This document shows positions 22,537-30,832 of a DNA stretch of 64,000 bases, in pieces (position 1 is the stretch's first letter; each line of letters opens with the position of its first letter). Position numbers and translations under genes: made by a program. Source of the stretch: JAPYTK01 sp964401935 (lineage in GTDB: Bacteria > Myxococcota_A > Polyangia > Polyangiales > Polyangiaceae); contig CAYOAL010000024.1 of assembly GCA_964401935.1 (NCBI GenBank), positions 1-64,000 on the forward strand, given 5' to 3'. The notes under the pieces were generated by a model. That model made no database searches. It was not told the origin of the DNA and worked only from the letters and a program-made list of their open reading frames with translations.

Positions 22537-22564
22537 TTGACGTTGCGACGCACGTGTGCATAAT
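22537..22564 (+). promoter_or_regulatory. rplS: Sigma-70-type promoter of rplS
   Basis: TTGACG (22537-22542), 16-bp spacer, CATAAT (22559-22564). The predicted start near 22571 leaves a leader of about 57 nt with GGAGCGAGG before ATG 22628. This is the closest match to the housekeeping consensus seen in the window. Confidence 0.7.
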
Positions 22565-22627
22565 CCCGGCTCCTTTCTGCCCTGCCCGGGCCCCCCGAGG
22601 CAGGATTGAACCGTTTGGAGCGAGGCC

Positions 22628-22978
22628 ATGAGCGCGATCATCCAAGAGCTCGAGTCCGGCAACATCCGCGACGATCATCCCCAGTTCCGTTGCGGCGACA
22701 CCGTGCGTGTCCACTATCGTGTGGTCGAGGGCGACAAGACCCGCGTGCAGGTCTTTCAGGGGATCGTGATCAAGCGTCACCGCGCCGGCGCCCGCTCGAC
22801 ATTCACCGTGCGCAAGGTGAGCTTCGGCACCGGGGTCGAGCGCATCTTCCCCTTGCACAGCCCCCGCATCGACAAGATCGAGCTCGCGTCGCGCGGCATC
22901 GTGCGCCGCTCGAGACTCTTCTACTTGCGCGACTTGACCGGCAAGGCAGCCCGCGTCCGCGACAAGAAGGATCGCTGA
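22628..22978 (+). CDS. rplS: 50S ribosomal protein L19
   Basis: A 116-residue large-subunit protein at the 30S-50S interface. Family landmarks: FRCGDTVRVHYRVVEG, RVQVFQGIVIKRHRAG, TFTVRKVSFGTGVERIFPLHSP, VRRSRLFYLRDLTGKAARV. Length and spacing are normal. Strong ribosome site GGAGCGAGG before ATG 22628. It stands alone here rather than in the common rpsP-rimM-trmD-rplS cluster. Confidence 0.97.
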   Translation: MSAIIQELESGNIRDDHPQFRCGDTVRVHYRVVEGDKTRVQVFQGIVIKRHRAGARSTFTVRKVSFGTGVERIFPLHSPRIDKIELASRGIVRRSRLFYLRDLTGKAARVRDKKDR

Positions 22979-23047
22979 GCGCGGCCGCCCGGTCGCGTGC
23001 GCCCCTCCGGTCACGCGGCTGCTCCGCGGCCACCCCTCAAGACCAAA

Positions 23048-23100
23048 CGGCCCGTCCGTGGGGGTGGCGGCTCGTCCGTGGGGAGGCGGCTTGTCCGTGG
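23048..23100. repeat. Three-copy 19-20 bp direct repeat between rplS and FHA gene
   Basis: CGGCCCGTCCGTGGGGGTGG (23048-23067), CGGCTCGTCCGTGGGGAGG (23068-23086) and CGGCTTGTCCGTGG (23087-23100). Non-coding, about 70 bp after rplS. It could be an operator array for the FHA gene at 23199, but that is only positional. Confidence 0.7.
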
Positions 23101-23198
23101 AACCAGGTGAGGATTTTCGCCATGAAGACGGACTTTGTTGATCGATCGAGTCCGAGCCACGCTATGCTCCACGCCTCTCTTCGGCCGCTGGAAGAAGC

Positions 23199-24218
23199 AT
23201 GACCAACTGCGCGCGTTGCGGAGCCCCGAACCCGCCCTCGAATGCACAGTGCTCCGTGTGTGGAGCGCCGCTAGGCGCGGCTCCGCCCGGACCTCCGCCT
23301 GGCTATGGCCCGCCCCCGATGGGGCCGCCCCCGATGGGGCCACCGATGGGACCCGGCGGCCCGCCCCACCCCGGTTTCGGACCGCCCCCGGGCGGCCCCC
23401 CGCCACCTCCCGGCTTTGGCCCCCCGCCCGGCCCACCGCCGGGTTTCGGACCTCCTCCCGGTCCCCCCGGGCCTCCCGGCGGGCCGCCCCCTGGGTTTGG
23501 ACCGCCCCCCGCCGGCGGCGCCCCCCCGCCCGGGTTCGGACCACCGCCGGCGCACCACGGTGGCTATCCGCCGCCGCCACCGCCCCCCGGCCCGCCGATG
23601 GGCCCACCGCCGGGCTACCCGCCTCCAGACTACGGGCCCCCCGACTACCCGCCCCCCCAGGGCTACCCAGCGCCTCCCGGCATGCACGATCCCGCGCTCC
23701 AGGCCACGGCCTTCGCGGAGGCCGGGGCGCCGGCGCCCTACGGGGTTCCCCCGGGCTATCCCGGGCACCCGGGGGGACCGCCCCCGCCGATGCCGCCGCC
23801 GCCCGAGCCGCCGATGCCGCCGCCACCGGAGCCGCCGCCCATGGGTGGGCCGGGCCCGGGCCCGGGACCGATGGGCGACGAGGGCCCGAGGCGCGTGCTG
23901 GCGGGGTTCCTCTACAGCTTCCAGGACGACAACTTCGGCAAGCACTGGGTGCTGCACGACGGTGAGAACCTGGTCGGGCGCGCGGAGACGAGCGTCAAGT
24001 GCGACGTCCCCATCGCCCACGGCACGACGTCGACGCGCCACGCGAGCATCTCGTGCAACAACGGGAGCGTGTCCGTGAACGACATGAAGTCGACCAACGG
24101 CACCTACGTGAACGGGCGCCGCATCGACCCCAACGTGCCGACCCCGCTGAACGACGGCGACAAGATCCGCTTCGGCGGCTTCACGTGTTACCTCTGCGCG
24201 GCGAAGAACCGCAGCTGA
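23199..24218 (+). CDS. Zinc-ribbon, proline-rich linker, FHA protein
   Basis: A 339-residue cytosolic protein. Residues 4-24 are a small zinc ribbon (CARCG and CSVCG). Residues about 27-215 are almost entirely Pro/Gly, a disordered linker. The C-terminal FHA domain (about 235-335) shows NLVGRAETS, HGTTSTRHASI and STNGTYVNG with the Arg, Ser and Asn that bind phosphothreonine. It would read Ser/Thr kinase output. It leads into the VWA-FHA, PP2C and FHA-ABC genes, all on the same strand. ATG 23199 has GGAAGAAG upstream. Confidence 0.88.
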   Translation: MTNCARCGAPNPPSNAQCSVCGAPLGAAPPGPPPGYGPPPMGPPPMGPPMGPGGPPHPGFGPPPGGPPPPPGFGPPPGPPPGFGPPPGPPGPPGGPPPGFGPPPAGGAPPPGFGPPPAHHGGYPPPPPPPGPPMGPPPGYPPPDYGPPDYPPPQGYPAPPGMHDPALQATAFAEAGAPAPYGVPPGYPGHPGGPPPPMPPPPEPPMPPPPEPPPMGGPGPGPGPMGDEGPRRVLAGFLYSFQDDNFGKHWVLHDGENLVGRAETSVKCDVPIAHGTTSTRHASISCNNGSVSVNDMKSTNGTYVNGRRIDPNVPTPLNDGDKIRFGGFTCYLCAAKNRS

Positions 24219-24336
24219 GGCGGTGGACCTCGAGCGAACGCGGCAGCGTCGGCATGGCGTCCTCCGGTCGCGCGGGCGCCTCGGCGCACGCGCGCCGTGA
24301 CGTGGGGGGACGCGCGAGATTCGGCCGCGCGGGCGC

Positions 24337-24358
24337 GGTGGGGTATGCTCGCCCCACC
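24337..24358 (+). promoter_or_regulatory. Inverted repeat just upstream of VWA-FHA gene
   Basis: GGTGGGG (24337-24343) and CCCCACC (24352-24358) flank TATGCTCG. It ends 3 bp before ATG 24362. The loop contains a -10-like TATGCT. It could be an operator or a translation-blocking stem; support is positional only. Confidence 0.3.
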
Positions 24359-24361
24359 ACG

Positions 24362-26560
24362 ATGAGGCTGCCGCACCAAGCCAACCTCTGGTTGTCGATC
24401 CTCGCCGTCGTGCTCGCGGTGCTGTGTGGGCGCACGGCGGAGGCGGCCCCGGAGGCTCACCTCCTCCGCATCGATCCGCGCTCGAGCGTGGAGGACAACG
24501 CCCCCGTCCTCACGACGGTCATCGAGCTGTTGCAGCACAAGCCGATGAGCGATCTTTCGGCCCAGTGCGCGCACCTGAAGGGGAACGACGCGCTCGCCTG
24601 CATGGCGGACCGGCTCGACAAGTCGCGGGCCCTGTACGAGCCCTTCAAGTTTCCCGAGGACAACGCCGCGTTCCTGGTCACCGTCGATCAGCGCGACGTG
24701 CCGGCCGACCTCGTCAGCGTCGAGAAGTGGCGCGACAGCAAGAACAAGAAGGGCGTCGGCACGGCGTGGCTCTTGATGATCGACGCGTCGGGCCAAATGG
24801 GCTCGCGCTTCGTGGAGGCCAAGGCCGTCGCCAAGAGCTTCGTGTCGGCGATGGGCCCCAACGACATCGTCGACGTGATGTTCTTCAACGATCAGAACAT
24901 CGTGAAGCACTCGAAGTGGACGTCGAAGAAGGCCGACATCGTGCGCTTCATCGACGACGTCACGACCACCTTCCCGAAACAGGGTCGCACCAAGACTTTG
25001 TTCAGCATCGTGCAGAAGGGGGTGACCGACGGGTTCAGCTCGCTCGGCAACGTCGTCGGCACCGAGCTCAACATCCCGCTCCACCAAGCGATGGTGCTCC
25101 TGTCCGACGCGAACGCCGGAACCGACATCAACTCCGCAGCGGCCGGCGCCCTGCAGCTTCGCGACTACCTCACCAAGGGACGCTTCCCCCAGGACAACAC
25201 CACGCAGCCGAAGATGCCCCTGCCGGTGGTGACGGTGTGGTTCCCCAACCGCGCCGAGGAGGAGGTGTTCGCCAACGCGCGCCAGTTCATGGAGAACCTC
25301 GCCAACCCCGAGATCGGCGGCGCGTTCTTCATCGTGATGCCGGGGCAGTCGAAGGGCAGCAACATCGCCCGCGCCGTCACCGAGCGGTTCGACCTGATGA
25401 ACATCGTCAAGTGGAAGGTGCCCTGCCTCCAGCCGACGATCACGCAGGACTTCCAGCTCGTGTTCAAAGACTTCGAGCAGCCCATCAAAGGCGACGCCTG
25501 CCTCGAGTGCCCCCTCGGCCAAGACCCGAAGCTGTGGCCCCTCGACGTCGACTACAAGGAGACGGAGAGCTTCGCCAAGAAGAACAAACTCTACCCGGGG
25601 GGCACGGTGAGGATCTTCGGCACCTTCTGCTGGGGCACCGAGGTGGAGCGCGCCGAGCTCTACATGCTCCCGAAGAACCAGCCCGCGCCGCAGACGTTGG
25701 AGGGCAAGACCATCGAGGAGGCCCAGAAGGCGCGCAACACCTTGATCCGCTCGAACATGCGCGGCAAGGCGATCAACGGCGGCGACACCTTCGTGGAGTT
25801 CGAGCTCCCCGACACGACGAAGTGGCTCAAGGGCAAGGAGAAGGATTGGTCGGCGCGGCTCATCGTGTACGACTCGCGCGCCGCGCGCACCAGCCCCGTG
25901 ACGGACGACAAGATCCTCACCCTCGCCGCTCAGGAGAAGCCGATGAACTACATCCTCATCGGCGGCCTCACCTTCGGCGGCCTGGTGGTGCTGCTCTTGT
26001 TGGTGAACGTGTTGGTGATGGGCCGCGGCTCCCGCCGCCGCGGGTCCGGCGCGGCGCCCCCCCGCCCCGTCGTCGCCACGCCCTCGGCGGTGGCCCGTGC
26101 CCCCGTCGCGGCCGCGCCGGGTTTTCCGTCGCCGGTCGCCGCAGGCCCGCCCCTGCACCCTGGGCCCGCGCCGCTCGCCCCGCTCGGAGGTCCGGCCGCC
26201 GGCACCGTCCCGGTGGCGGACGGGGGCTTCGGTGGCCATGGGGCCGGCGTGGCTGCCCCGAGTGAGGCCACCCGAGCCAGCCTCGTGGGCACGGTAGGCA
26301 CCTACCTCCTCGAGGCGGGTGCAGAGCTCAAAGTCGGCCGCGATCCGGGTCTCTGCGACATTCTGCTCACCGAACCGCGGATCTCGGGCATGCACGCCAC
26401 CGTCAAGTTCGAGGGCGGTCAGCTCCACGTCCGCGACGAGGGTTCGAACAATGGCACGTATGTGAACGGTGGCAAGGTCCAGAGCTACGCCTGGATCACC
26501 GTCGCCCCGGGTGGAAATCTTCGCTTCGGGCCCATCGAATTCGCGGTCCGATTCGAGTAG
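24362..26560 (+). CDS. Membrane-anchored VWA-like protein with cytosolic FHA domain
   Basis: A 732-residue protein. Signal peptide (LWLSILAVVLAVLCG, cut near AEAA), then a large extracytoplasmic part with a von Willebrand A-like domain (about 135-330). Its metal site MIDASGQMGSRF keeps Asp and the first Ser but has Gln where the second Ser is usual. A Cys-containing region (CLECPLGQD) and a beta domain follow. One transmembrane helix (ILIGGLTFGGLVVLLLLVNV, about residue 530) leads to a Pro/Ala linker and a C-terminal FHA domain (LKVGRDPGLCDI, GMHATV, SNNGTYVNG). It could couple envelope contact to cytosolic phosphothreonine reading. The next gene begins 11 bp later. Confidence 0.85.
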   Translation: MRLPHQANLWLSILAVVLAVLCGRTAEAAPEAHLLRIDPRSSVEDNAPVLTTVIELLQHKPMSDLSAQCAHLKGNDALACMADRLDKSRALYEPFKFPEDNAAFLVTVDQRDVPADLVSVEKWRDSKNKKGVGTAWLLMIDASGQMGSRFVEAKAVAKSFVSAMGPNDIVDVMFFNDQNIVKHSKWTSKKADIVRFIDDVTTTFPKQGRTKTLFSIVQKGVTDGFSSLGNVVGTELNIPLHQAMVLLSDANAGTDINSAAAGALQLRDYLTKGRFPQDNTTQPKMPLPVVTVWFPNRAEEEVFANARQFMENLANPEIGGAFFIVMPGQSKGSNIARAVTERFDLMNIVKWKVPCLQPTITQDFQLVFKDFEQPIKGDACLECPLGQDPKLWPLDVDYKETESFAKKNKLYPGGTVRIFGTFCWGTEVERAELYMLPKNQPAPQTLEGKTIEEAQKARNTLIRSNMRGKAINGGDTFVEFELPDTTKWLKGKEKDWSARLIVYDSRAARTSPVTDDKILTLAAQEKPMNYILIGGLTFGGLVVLLLLVNVLVMGRGSRRRGSGAAPPRPVVATPSAVARAPVAAAPGFPSPVAAGPPLHPGPAPLAPLGGPAAGTVPVADGGFGGHGAGVAAPSEATRASLVGTVGTYLLEAGAELKVGRDPGLCDILLTEPRISGMHATVKFEGGQLHVRDEGSNNGTYVNGGKVQSYAWITVAPGGNLRFGPIEFAVRFE

Positions 26561-26571
26561 AACACCGAGTC

Positions 26572-27699
26572 GTGGCCGCTAGTTCGGCGAGCATGGAAGT
26601 CGAGTTCGGTCAGTCCACCGATCCAGGACTCGATCCGGCAAAACGCATCAACGAGGACGCCGCGGGTTACGCGGAGACCAAGTTTGGGCATTTGTTCGTG
26701 ATCTGTGACGGCATGGGGGGTCATGCCGGAGGACGCGAGGCGAGCGACATCGCCATCCGCACCATCTTCGAGCGTATGGCGGCAACCGCCGAGGGCGATC
26801 CCGGTCAGGCGCTGCAGCGCGCGGTGGAGGAGGCAGGGCGTCGCGTCTACGAGTTTGGTGGGCCGGCCTCCAACCAGCAACGTCCGGGCACCACCTGCGT
26901 GGCGGTGCTCTTGCACGGCGGCTTGCTCGACGTCGCGCACGTAGGAGACAGCCGCGCCTACGCCATCCGCGGCAAGCAGATCTATCGTCTCACGCGCGAC
27001 CACTCGATGGTGCAGGAGCTGCTCGACGGCGGCGTCATCTCCGAGCAGGACGCGATCGGCCACCCCGACTCGAACAAGATCACGCGCGCGCTCGGGATGA
27101 CCCCCGAGGTGATGGTGGAGCTGCGCGAAGAGCCGATGGAGGTGTACGAAGGCGACGTGTTCGTGCTCGCCACCGACGGCCTCACCGATCTCGCGCGCAA
27201 CGACGACATCCTCATCACCGTCACCGAGTACCTGAAGACCACCGACGTGCAGGCGGTGTGTGAGGAGCTGGTGGCCTTGGCCAACCGGCGCGGCGGCCAC
27301 GACAACATCACGGTGCAGGTGATCCGCGTGCTCAAGGCCAACGCGGTGGGCCTCACCCGCGTGCAGGAACCCCCTCCCCTCGCCGGCCAGCCGGTGAACC
27401 CCACCATCGAGGGGGTGCCCCTCACGCCGGCGCCGCCGCCCGGCGCGAGCCGCACGCTGCCTCAGGGCCCCGTCCACGACGCTCCGGGTGCCCGCACCCA
27501 CGGCCTCGCCACGACCGCGCCCGACCAGCCGCTCCCCACGCTGATCGATCACGCCGAGCTCCCCGTCGCTCACCTGCCCGCGCCTCCTTCGGTGCGTGAC
27601 AACAAGACGCAAACGCTCACCTACATCCTGCTCGGCATGTTAGGCGTCATTGGCCTGTTGCTCGCCCTCCTCATCTGGGCGCTGTTTTTTCGCGCGTGA
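26572..27699 (+). CDS. PP2C-family Ser/Thr phosphatase with C-terminal membrane anchor
   Basis: A 375-residue phosphatase. PP2C motifs are complete: NEDAAG, ICDGMGGHAGG, PGTTCVAV, AHVGDSRAYAI, ATDGLTD and GGHDNITVQVI, which supply the metal-binding Asp and Gly residues. A Pro-rich linker (about 265-345) leads to one C-terminal helix (YILLGMLGVIGLLLALLIW). It probably reverses Ser/Thr kinase action on the FHA partners encoded around it. GTG 26572 is taken as the start; ATG 26593 is equally possible. No kinase gene is adjacent; the nearest are at 18778 and 55984. Confidence 0.92.
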   Translation: MAASSASMEVEFGQSTDPGLDPAKRINEDAAGYAETKFGHLFVICDGMGGHAGGREASDIAIRTIFERMAATAEGDPGQALQRAVEEAGRRVYEFGGPASNQQRPGTTCVAVLLHGGLLDVAHVGDSRAYAIRGKQIYRLTRDHSMVQELLDGGVISEQDAIGHPDSNKITRALGMTPEVMVELREEPMEVYEGDVFVLATDGLTDLARNDDILITVTEYLKTTDVQAVCEELVALANRRGGHDNITVQVIRVLKANAVGLTRVQEPPPLAGQPVNPTIEGVPLTPAPPPGASRTLPQGPVHDAPGARTHGLATTAPDQPLPTLIDHAELPVAHLPAPPSVRDNKTQTLTYILLGMLGVIGLLLALLIWALFFRA

Positions 27700-27748
27700 C
27701 CCGTCGCCCGCAACTCGTGACCCTCCCTCGAAAGTCTGACACGCGATC

Positions 27749-30700
27749 ATGATTCCCGGCTTCGGCAAGCAAACGCTCACCATCGGAAGCGACCCGCGCT
27801 GCGACATCGTCCTCCCAGGCACCGCCTCCGAGCACGCGCGGTTGGTTCATCAGGGCGGCGGCAAGCTGATCTTCATCAACACCGGCGCGGCGCCGTCGCT
27901 CGCCCACGGGCGACCGCTCGCCGCCGGGGAGCAGGTTCCGTTCGACTTTCGCACGCAGTTTCAGCTCGGGCAGGTCAACCTCCCCTTCGACCACCCGGCC
28001 ATCTCCCTGTCGCTGATGGCTCAGGGTCAACAGACCCCACCCCCGGGACGCCTGATCTTCGGACGCGACCCGACCCAGTCGTCGATCGTGCTGCAGCACC
28101 CGAGCGTGTCGAGCATGCACTGCACCGTGGCCGTCGATCGCATGATGGTCACCGACAACGACTCGACGAGCGGCACCTATGTGTCGGGCCAGCGCATCCC
28201 GCCCAACACCCCCACGCCGATCCCCCAACACGGGGTGATCCACTTCGGTCCGGTGCCCATTCAGCTGAGCACGCTGATGCAGCTCGCCCAGGCCGCGCAC
28301 GCCAACACCGGGATGCACGCGGCAGCGCAGCAACAGGCCTACACCCCGCCCACCGGCCAGCAGCACGCCCAGCCAGCCTCGACGGTCGGCTTCAACGCCG
28401 CGCAGCACGGTGCGCTCGCCGGCGGACACGCACAGCCCCACGCTCAGCCGCCACCGCAGGCGCAGGCACCGCAGGCCATGCGCAAGCACAAGACGGTGTT
28501 CGGCCAGCTCGACTTCGGCCTCTCCGGGGGCGGGACCAAGACCATCGGCCGCACCGAGAACAACGACATCCAGATCAACCACCCGCAGGTGTCGGCCAAC
28601 CACGCGCAGGTGGAGTCGGTGAGCGGACGCCTCTACGTGATGGACCGCGGCTCGGCGAACGGCACCTACGTTCGCGGCCAACGGATCGCCCCTGGGCAGA
28701 AGGTGGAGATCCAGAGCGGCGAGAAGGTCTACGTGGGCCCGATGCCCCTTCAGCTCGTGATGGGCGAAGGCGGTCAGGTCGAGGTCATGAACGAGGCCTA
28801 CGCGGAGGAGCGCTGGCAAGGGCGGCCTCTGTACGAGATCGAGGCCTGGAGCCTGTTTTTGCAGGTGCCCGACCGCGACGACAAGACCAAGGACAAGGTC
28901 TTGCTCGACAACATCTCGTTCAAGGCGCTGCCCGGCGACATGATCGCGCTCATGGGACCGTCGGGCGCGGGCAAGACCACGCTCTTGCTCACGCTGAACG
29001 GCTACATGCCCCCCACCGAGGGCCTCGTCCGCATCAACGGCGAAGATCTCTACAGCATCTACGACACGCTGCGCGGCTCGATCGGCTACGTGCCGCAGGA
29101 TGATCTCGTGCACCCCGAGCTCACGGTGTGGGAGGCCGTCCGTTACAGCGCGAAGTTCCGCCTCCCGCCCGACACCAGCGAGCAAGAGATCGAGCAACGC
29201 GTGCAACAAACGCTGCGCGATCTCGGCCTCGAGAGCGTGGGGCAGCTCCAGATCGGCTCTCCCGAGGCGAAGATCCTCTCCGGCGGTCAGCGCAAGCGCG
29301 TGAACATCGCCCTCGAGCTGGTGACCGATCCGGTCATCCTCTACCTCGACGAGCCCACCTCGGGGCTGGCCTCCGACGACGCTGCGAGCCTCATCAAGCT
29401 CCTCAACGAGCTCGCCCGCGCCACCGGCAAGACGATCATCATGACGATCCACCAGCCGGCGCGCGAGGAGTACGAGAAGTTCAGCCACGCGCTCATCCTC
29501 GGCTACGGCGGCGTGCCGATGTTCTTCGGCCGCACCATCCCCGACAGCTACCAGTTCTTCTCGAGCTGGGCGGCGCGACAGGGACAAGGGGTCGTCGATC
29601 TCTCGAAGGCGGCCATCGAGCGCCTCCCCGTCGACAACCCGCGCGACATGTTCGCCCTCATCACCGAGCGCGAGCGGCCGATCTACGAGGCGCTGCTCGC
29701 GCGCGATCCGAACGCTCAGCGCGCCCAAGCCCGCCACGAGGCGGCCAACCACTGGCGCACGGAGTACTACTCCGACGACAACCCCATCTACAAGCAGATG
29801 TACGCGGGGCGCCGCTCGGTGGGCACCGGGGAAGGCCATCGCGGCGTGCCCGAGGTTCATCGCTCGACGCGCGGCCAGTTCCGGCTGCTCTTCTCGCGCT
29901 ACTTCAAGTGCAAGATCCGCGACAAGGTCGGCACCGGCATCCTCATGTTGCAGGCGCCCATCATCGGCGGCCTGTTGGCCCTGGTGTTTCTCGATCAAGC
30001 CCCCGAAGCTCCGGCCTGGTGCCTCGGCGCCCTCCAACAGATCTCGCAGCGGGCCTCGGAGAAGCCTAGCAACGACGTCTTCCAGTCGCTGGAGCTCACC
30101 CAAGATCACACCGCGGCCGCCTTCTTCTTGGTGGTGAGCTCGATCTGGTTCGGAACCTCCAACGCCGCCCGCGAGGTGGTCCGCGAGCGCGCGATCTACC
30201 TGCGCGAGCGCATGGTGAACTTGGGCCTGTTCAACTACATCATGAGCAAGTTCTTCCTGCTCTGCATGTTCTGTGTGGTGCAGTGCAGCGTGCTCTTGGC
30301 CATCGTCTTCTTCTCGTTGGGGTTCGAAGGAGGCTTCCCCGCCTACTTACAAGAGCTGGGGGGGCTCGTCGCCACCGCCATCTGCGCGGTGTCGATCGGC
30401 CTGCTCCTCTCCACCTTGGTCACCTCTTCGGAGGCGGCGATGGCCCTGACACCGATCGCGCTCATCCCTCAGATCGTGCTCGGCGGCGTCATGGTCCCCG
30501 CCACCTCGATCAAGACCATCTCCCCCCTCATGTACCTGGTGCCGTCGCGCTGGGGCTTCGAGGCCACCATCGTGCCCGAGCGGCAGGCGCTCGCCGACCA
30601 CCCGGCCTGGACGATCGATCTCGGCACCGACGCGACGAGCGCCGGCGACTACATCTTCGACGGAAAATTCCATTGCGCCACGGCGCAGCTGGCGAGCGAC

Positions 30701-30829
30701 CAGTTGACGGGCGCGTGGGCTTTCACCACGTATGAGAGCACGTTCATCCCCTACGCGGTGCTCGGCGGGATGACCCTCGTCATTCTCATCATGTTGCTGT
30801 TCATCCTGAAGCGGCGCGACCCCGTCTGA
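27749..30829 (+). CDS. Triple-FHA ABC transporter half-molecule (ABCG-like)
   Basis: A 1026-residue protein. Three FHA-like modules: residues 1-75 (LTIGSDPRCDIVLPG, degenerate), about 100-170 (LIFGRDPTQ, SSMHCTV, STSGTYVSG) and about 255-335 (KTIGRTENNDI, SANHAQV, SANGTYVRG). The ABC domain has Walker A GPSGAGKTT, signature LSGGQRKRVNIAL, Walker B LYLDEPTSGL and switch TIHQPAREE. The C-terminal ABC-2 membrane part (about 720-1026) has about six helices. The order ATPase then membrane matches eukaryote-like ABCG transporters. FHA reading of phosphoproteins probably gates it. Substrate unknown. It follows PP2C by 49 bp; the TBDR gene follows by 3 bp. Confidence 0.9.
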   Translation: MIPGFGKQTLTIGSDPRCDIVLPGTASEHARLVHQGGGKLIFINTGAAPSLAHGRPLAAGEQVPFDFRTQFQLGQVNLPFDHPAISLSLMAQGQQTPPPGRLIFGRDPTQSSIVLQHPSVSSMHCTVAVDRMMVTDNDSTSGTYVSGQRIPPNTPTPIPQHGVIHFGPVPIQLSTLMQLAQAAHANTGMHAAAQQQAYTPPTGQQHAQPASTVGFNAAQHGALAGGHAQPHAQPPPQAQAPQAMRKHKTVFGQLDFGLSGGGTKTIGRTENNDIQINHPQVSANHAQVESVSGRLYVMDRGSANGTYVRGQRIAPGQKVEIQSGEKVYVGPMPLQLVMGEGGQVEVMNEAYAEERWQGRPLYEIEAWSLFLQVPDRDDKTKDKVLLDNISFKALPGDMIALMGPSGAGKTTLLLTLNGYMPPTEGLVRINGEDLYSIYDTLRGSIGYVPQDDLVHPELTVWEAVRYSAKFRLPPDTSEQEIEQRVQQTLRDLGLESVGQLQIGSPEAKILSGGQRKRVNIALELVTDPVILYLDEPTSGLASDDAASLIKLLNELARATGKTIIMTIHQPAREEYEKFSHALILGYGGVPMFFGRTIPDSYQFFSSWAARQGQGVVDLSKAAIERLPVDNPRDMFALITERERPIYEALLARDPNAQRAQARHEAANHWRTEYYSDDNPIYKQMYAGRRSVGTGEGHRGVPEVHRSTRGQFRLLFSRYFKCKIRDKVGTGILMLQAPIIGGLLALVFLDQAPEAPAWCLGALQQISQRASEKPSNDVFQSLELTQDHTAAAFFLVVSSIWFGTSNAAREVVRERAIYLRERMVNLGLFNYIMSKFFLLCMFCVVQCSVLLAIVFFSLGFEGGFPAYLQELGGLVATAICAVSIGLLLSTLVTSSEAAMALTPIALIPQIVLGGVMVPATSIKTISPLMYLVPSRWGFEATIVPERQALADHPAWTIDLGTDATSAGDYIFDGKFHCATAQLASDQLTGAWAFTTYESTFIPYAVLGGMTLVILIMLLFILKRRDPV

Positions 30830-30832
30830 GTC

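Noticed and set aside
24188..26428. Open frame of 746 residues on the minus strand
   Set aside because: It is antisense to the VWA-FHA gene and shows a shadow composition without motifs.
27671..30109. Open frame of 812 residues on the minus strand
   Set aside because: It is antisense to the triple-FHA ABC transporter, whose Walker and signature motifs are intact.
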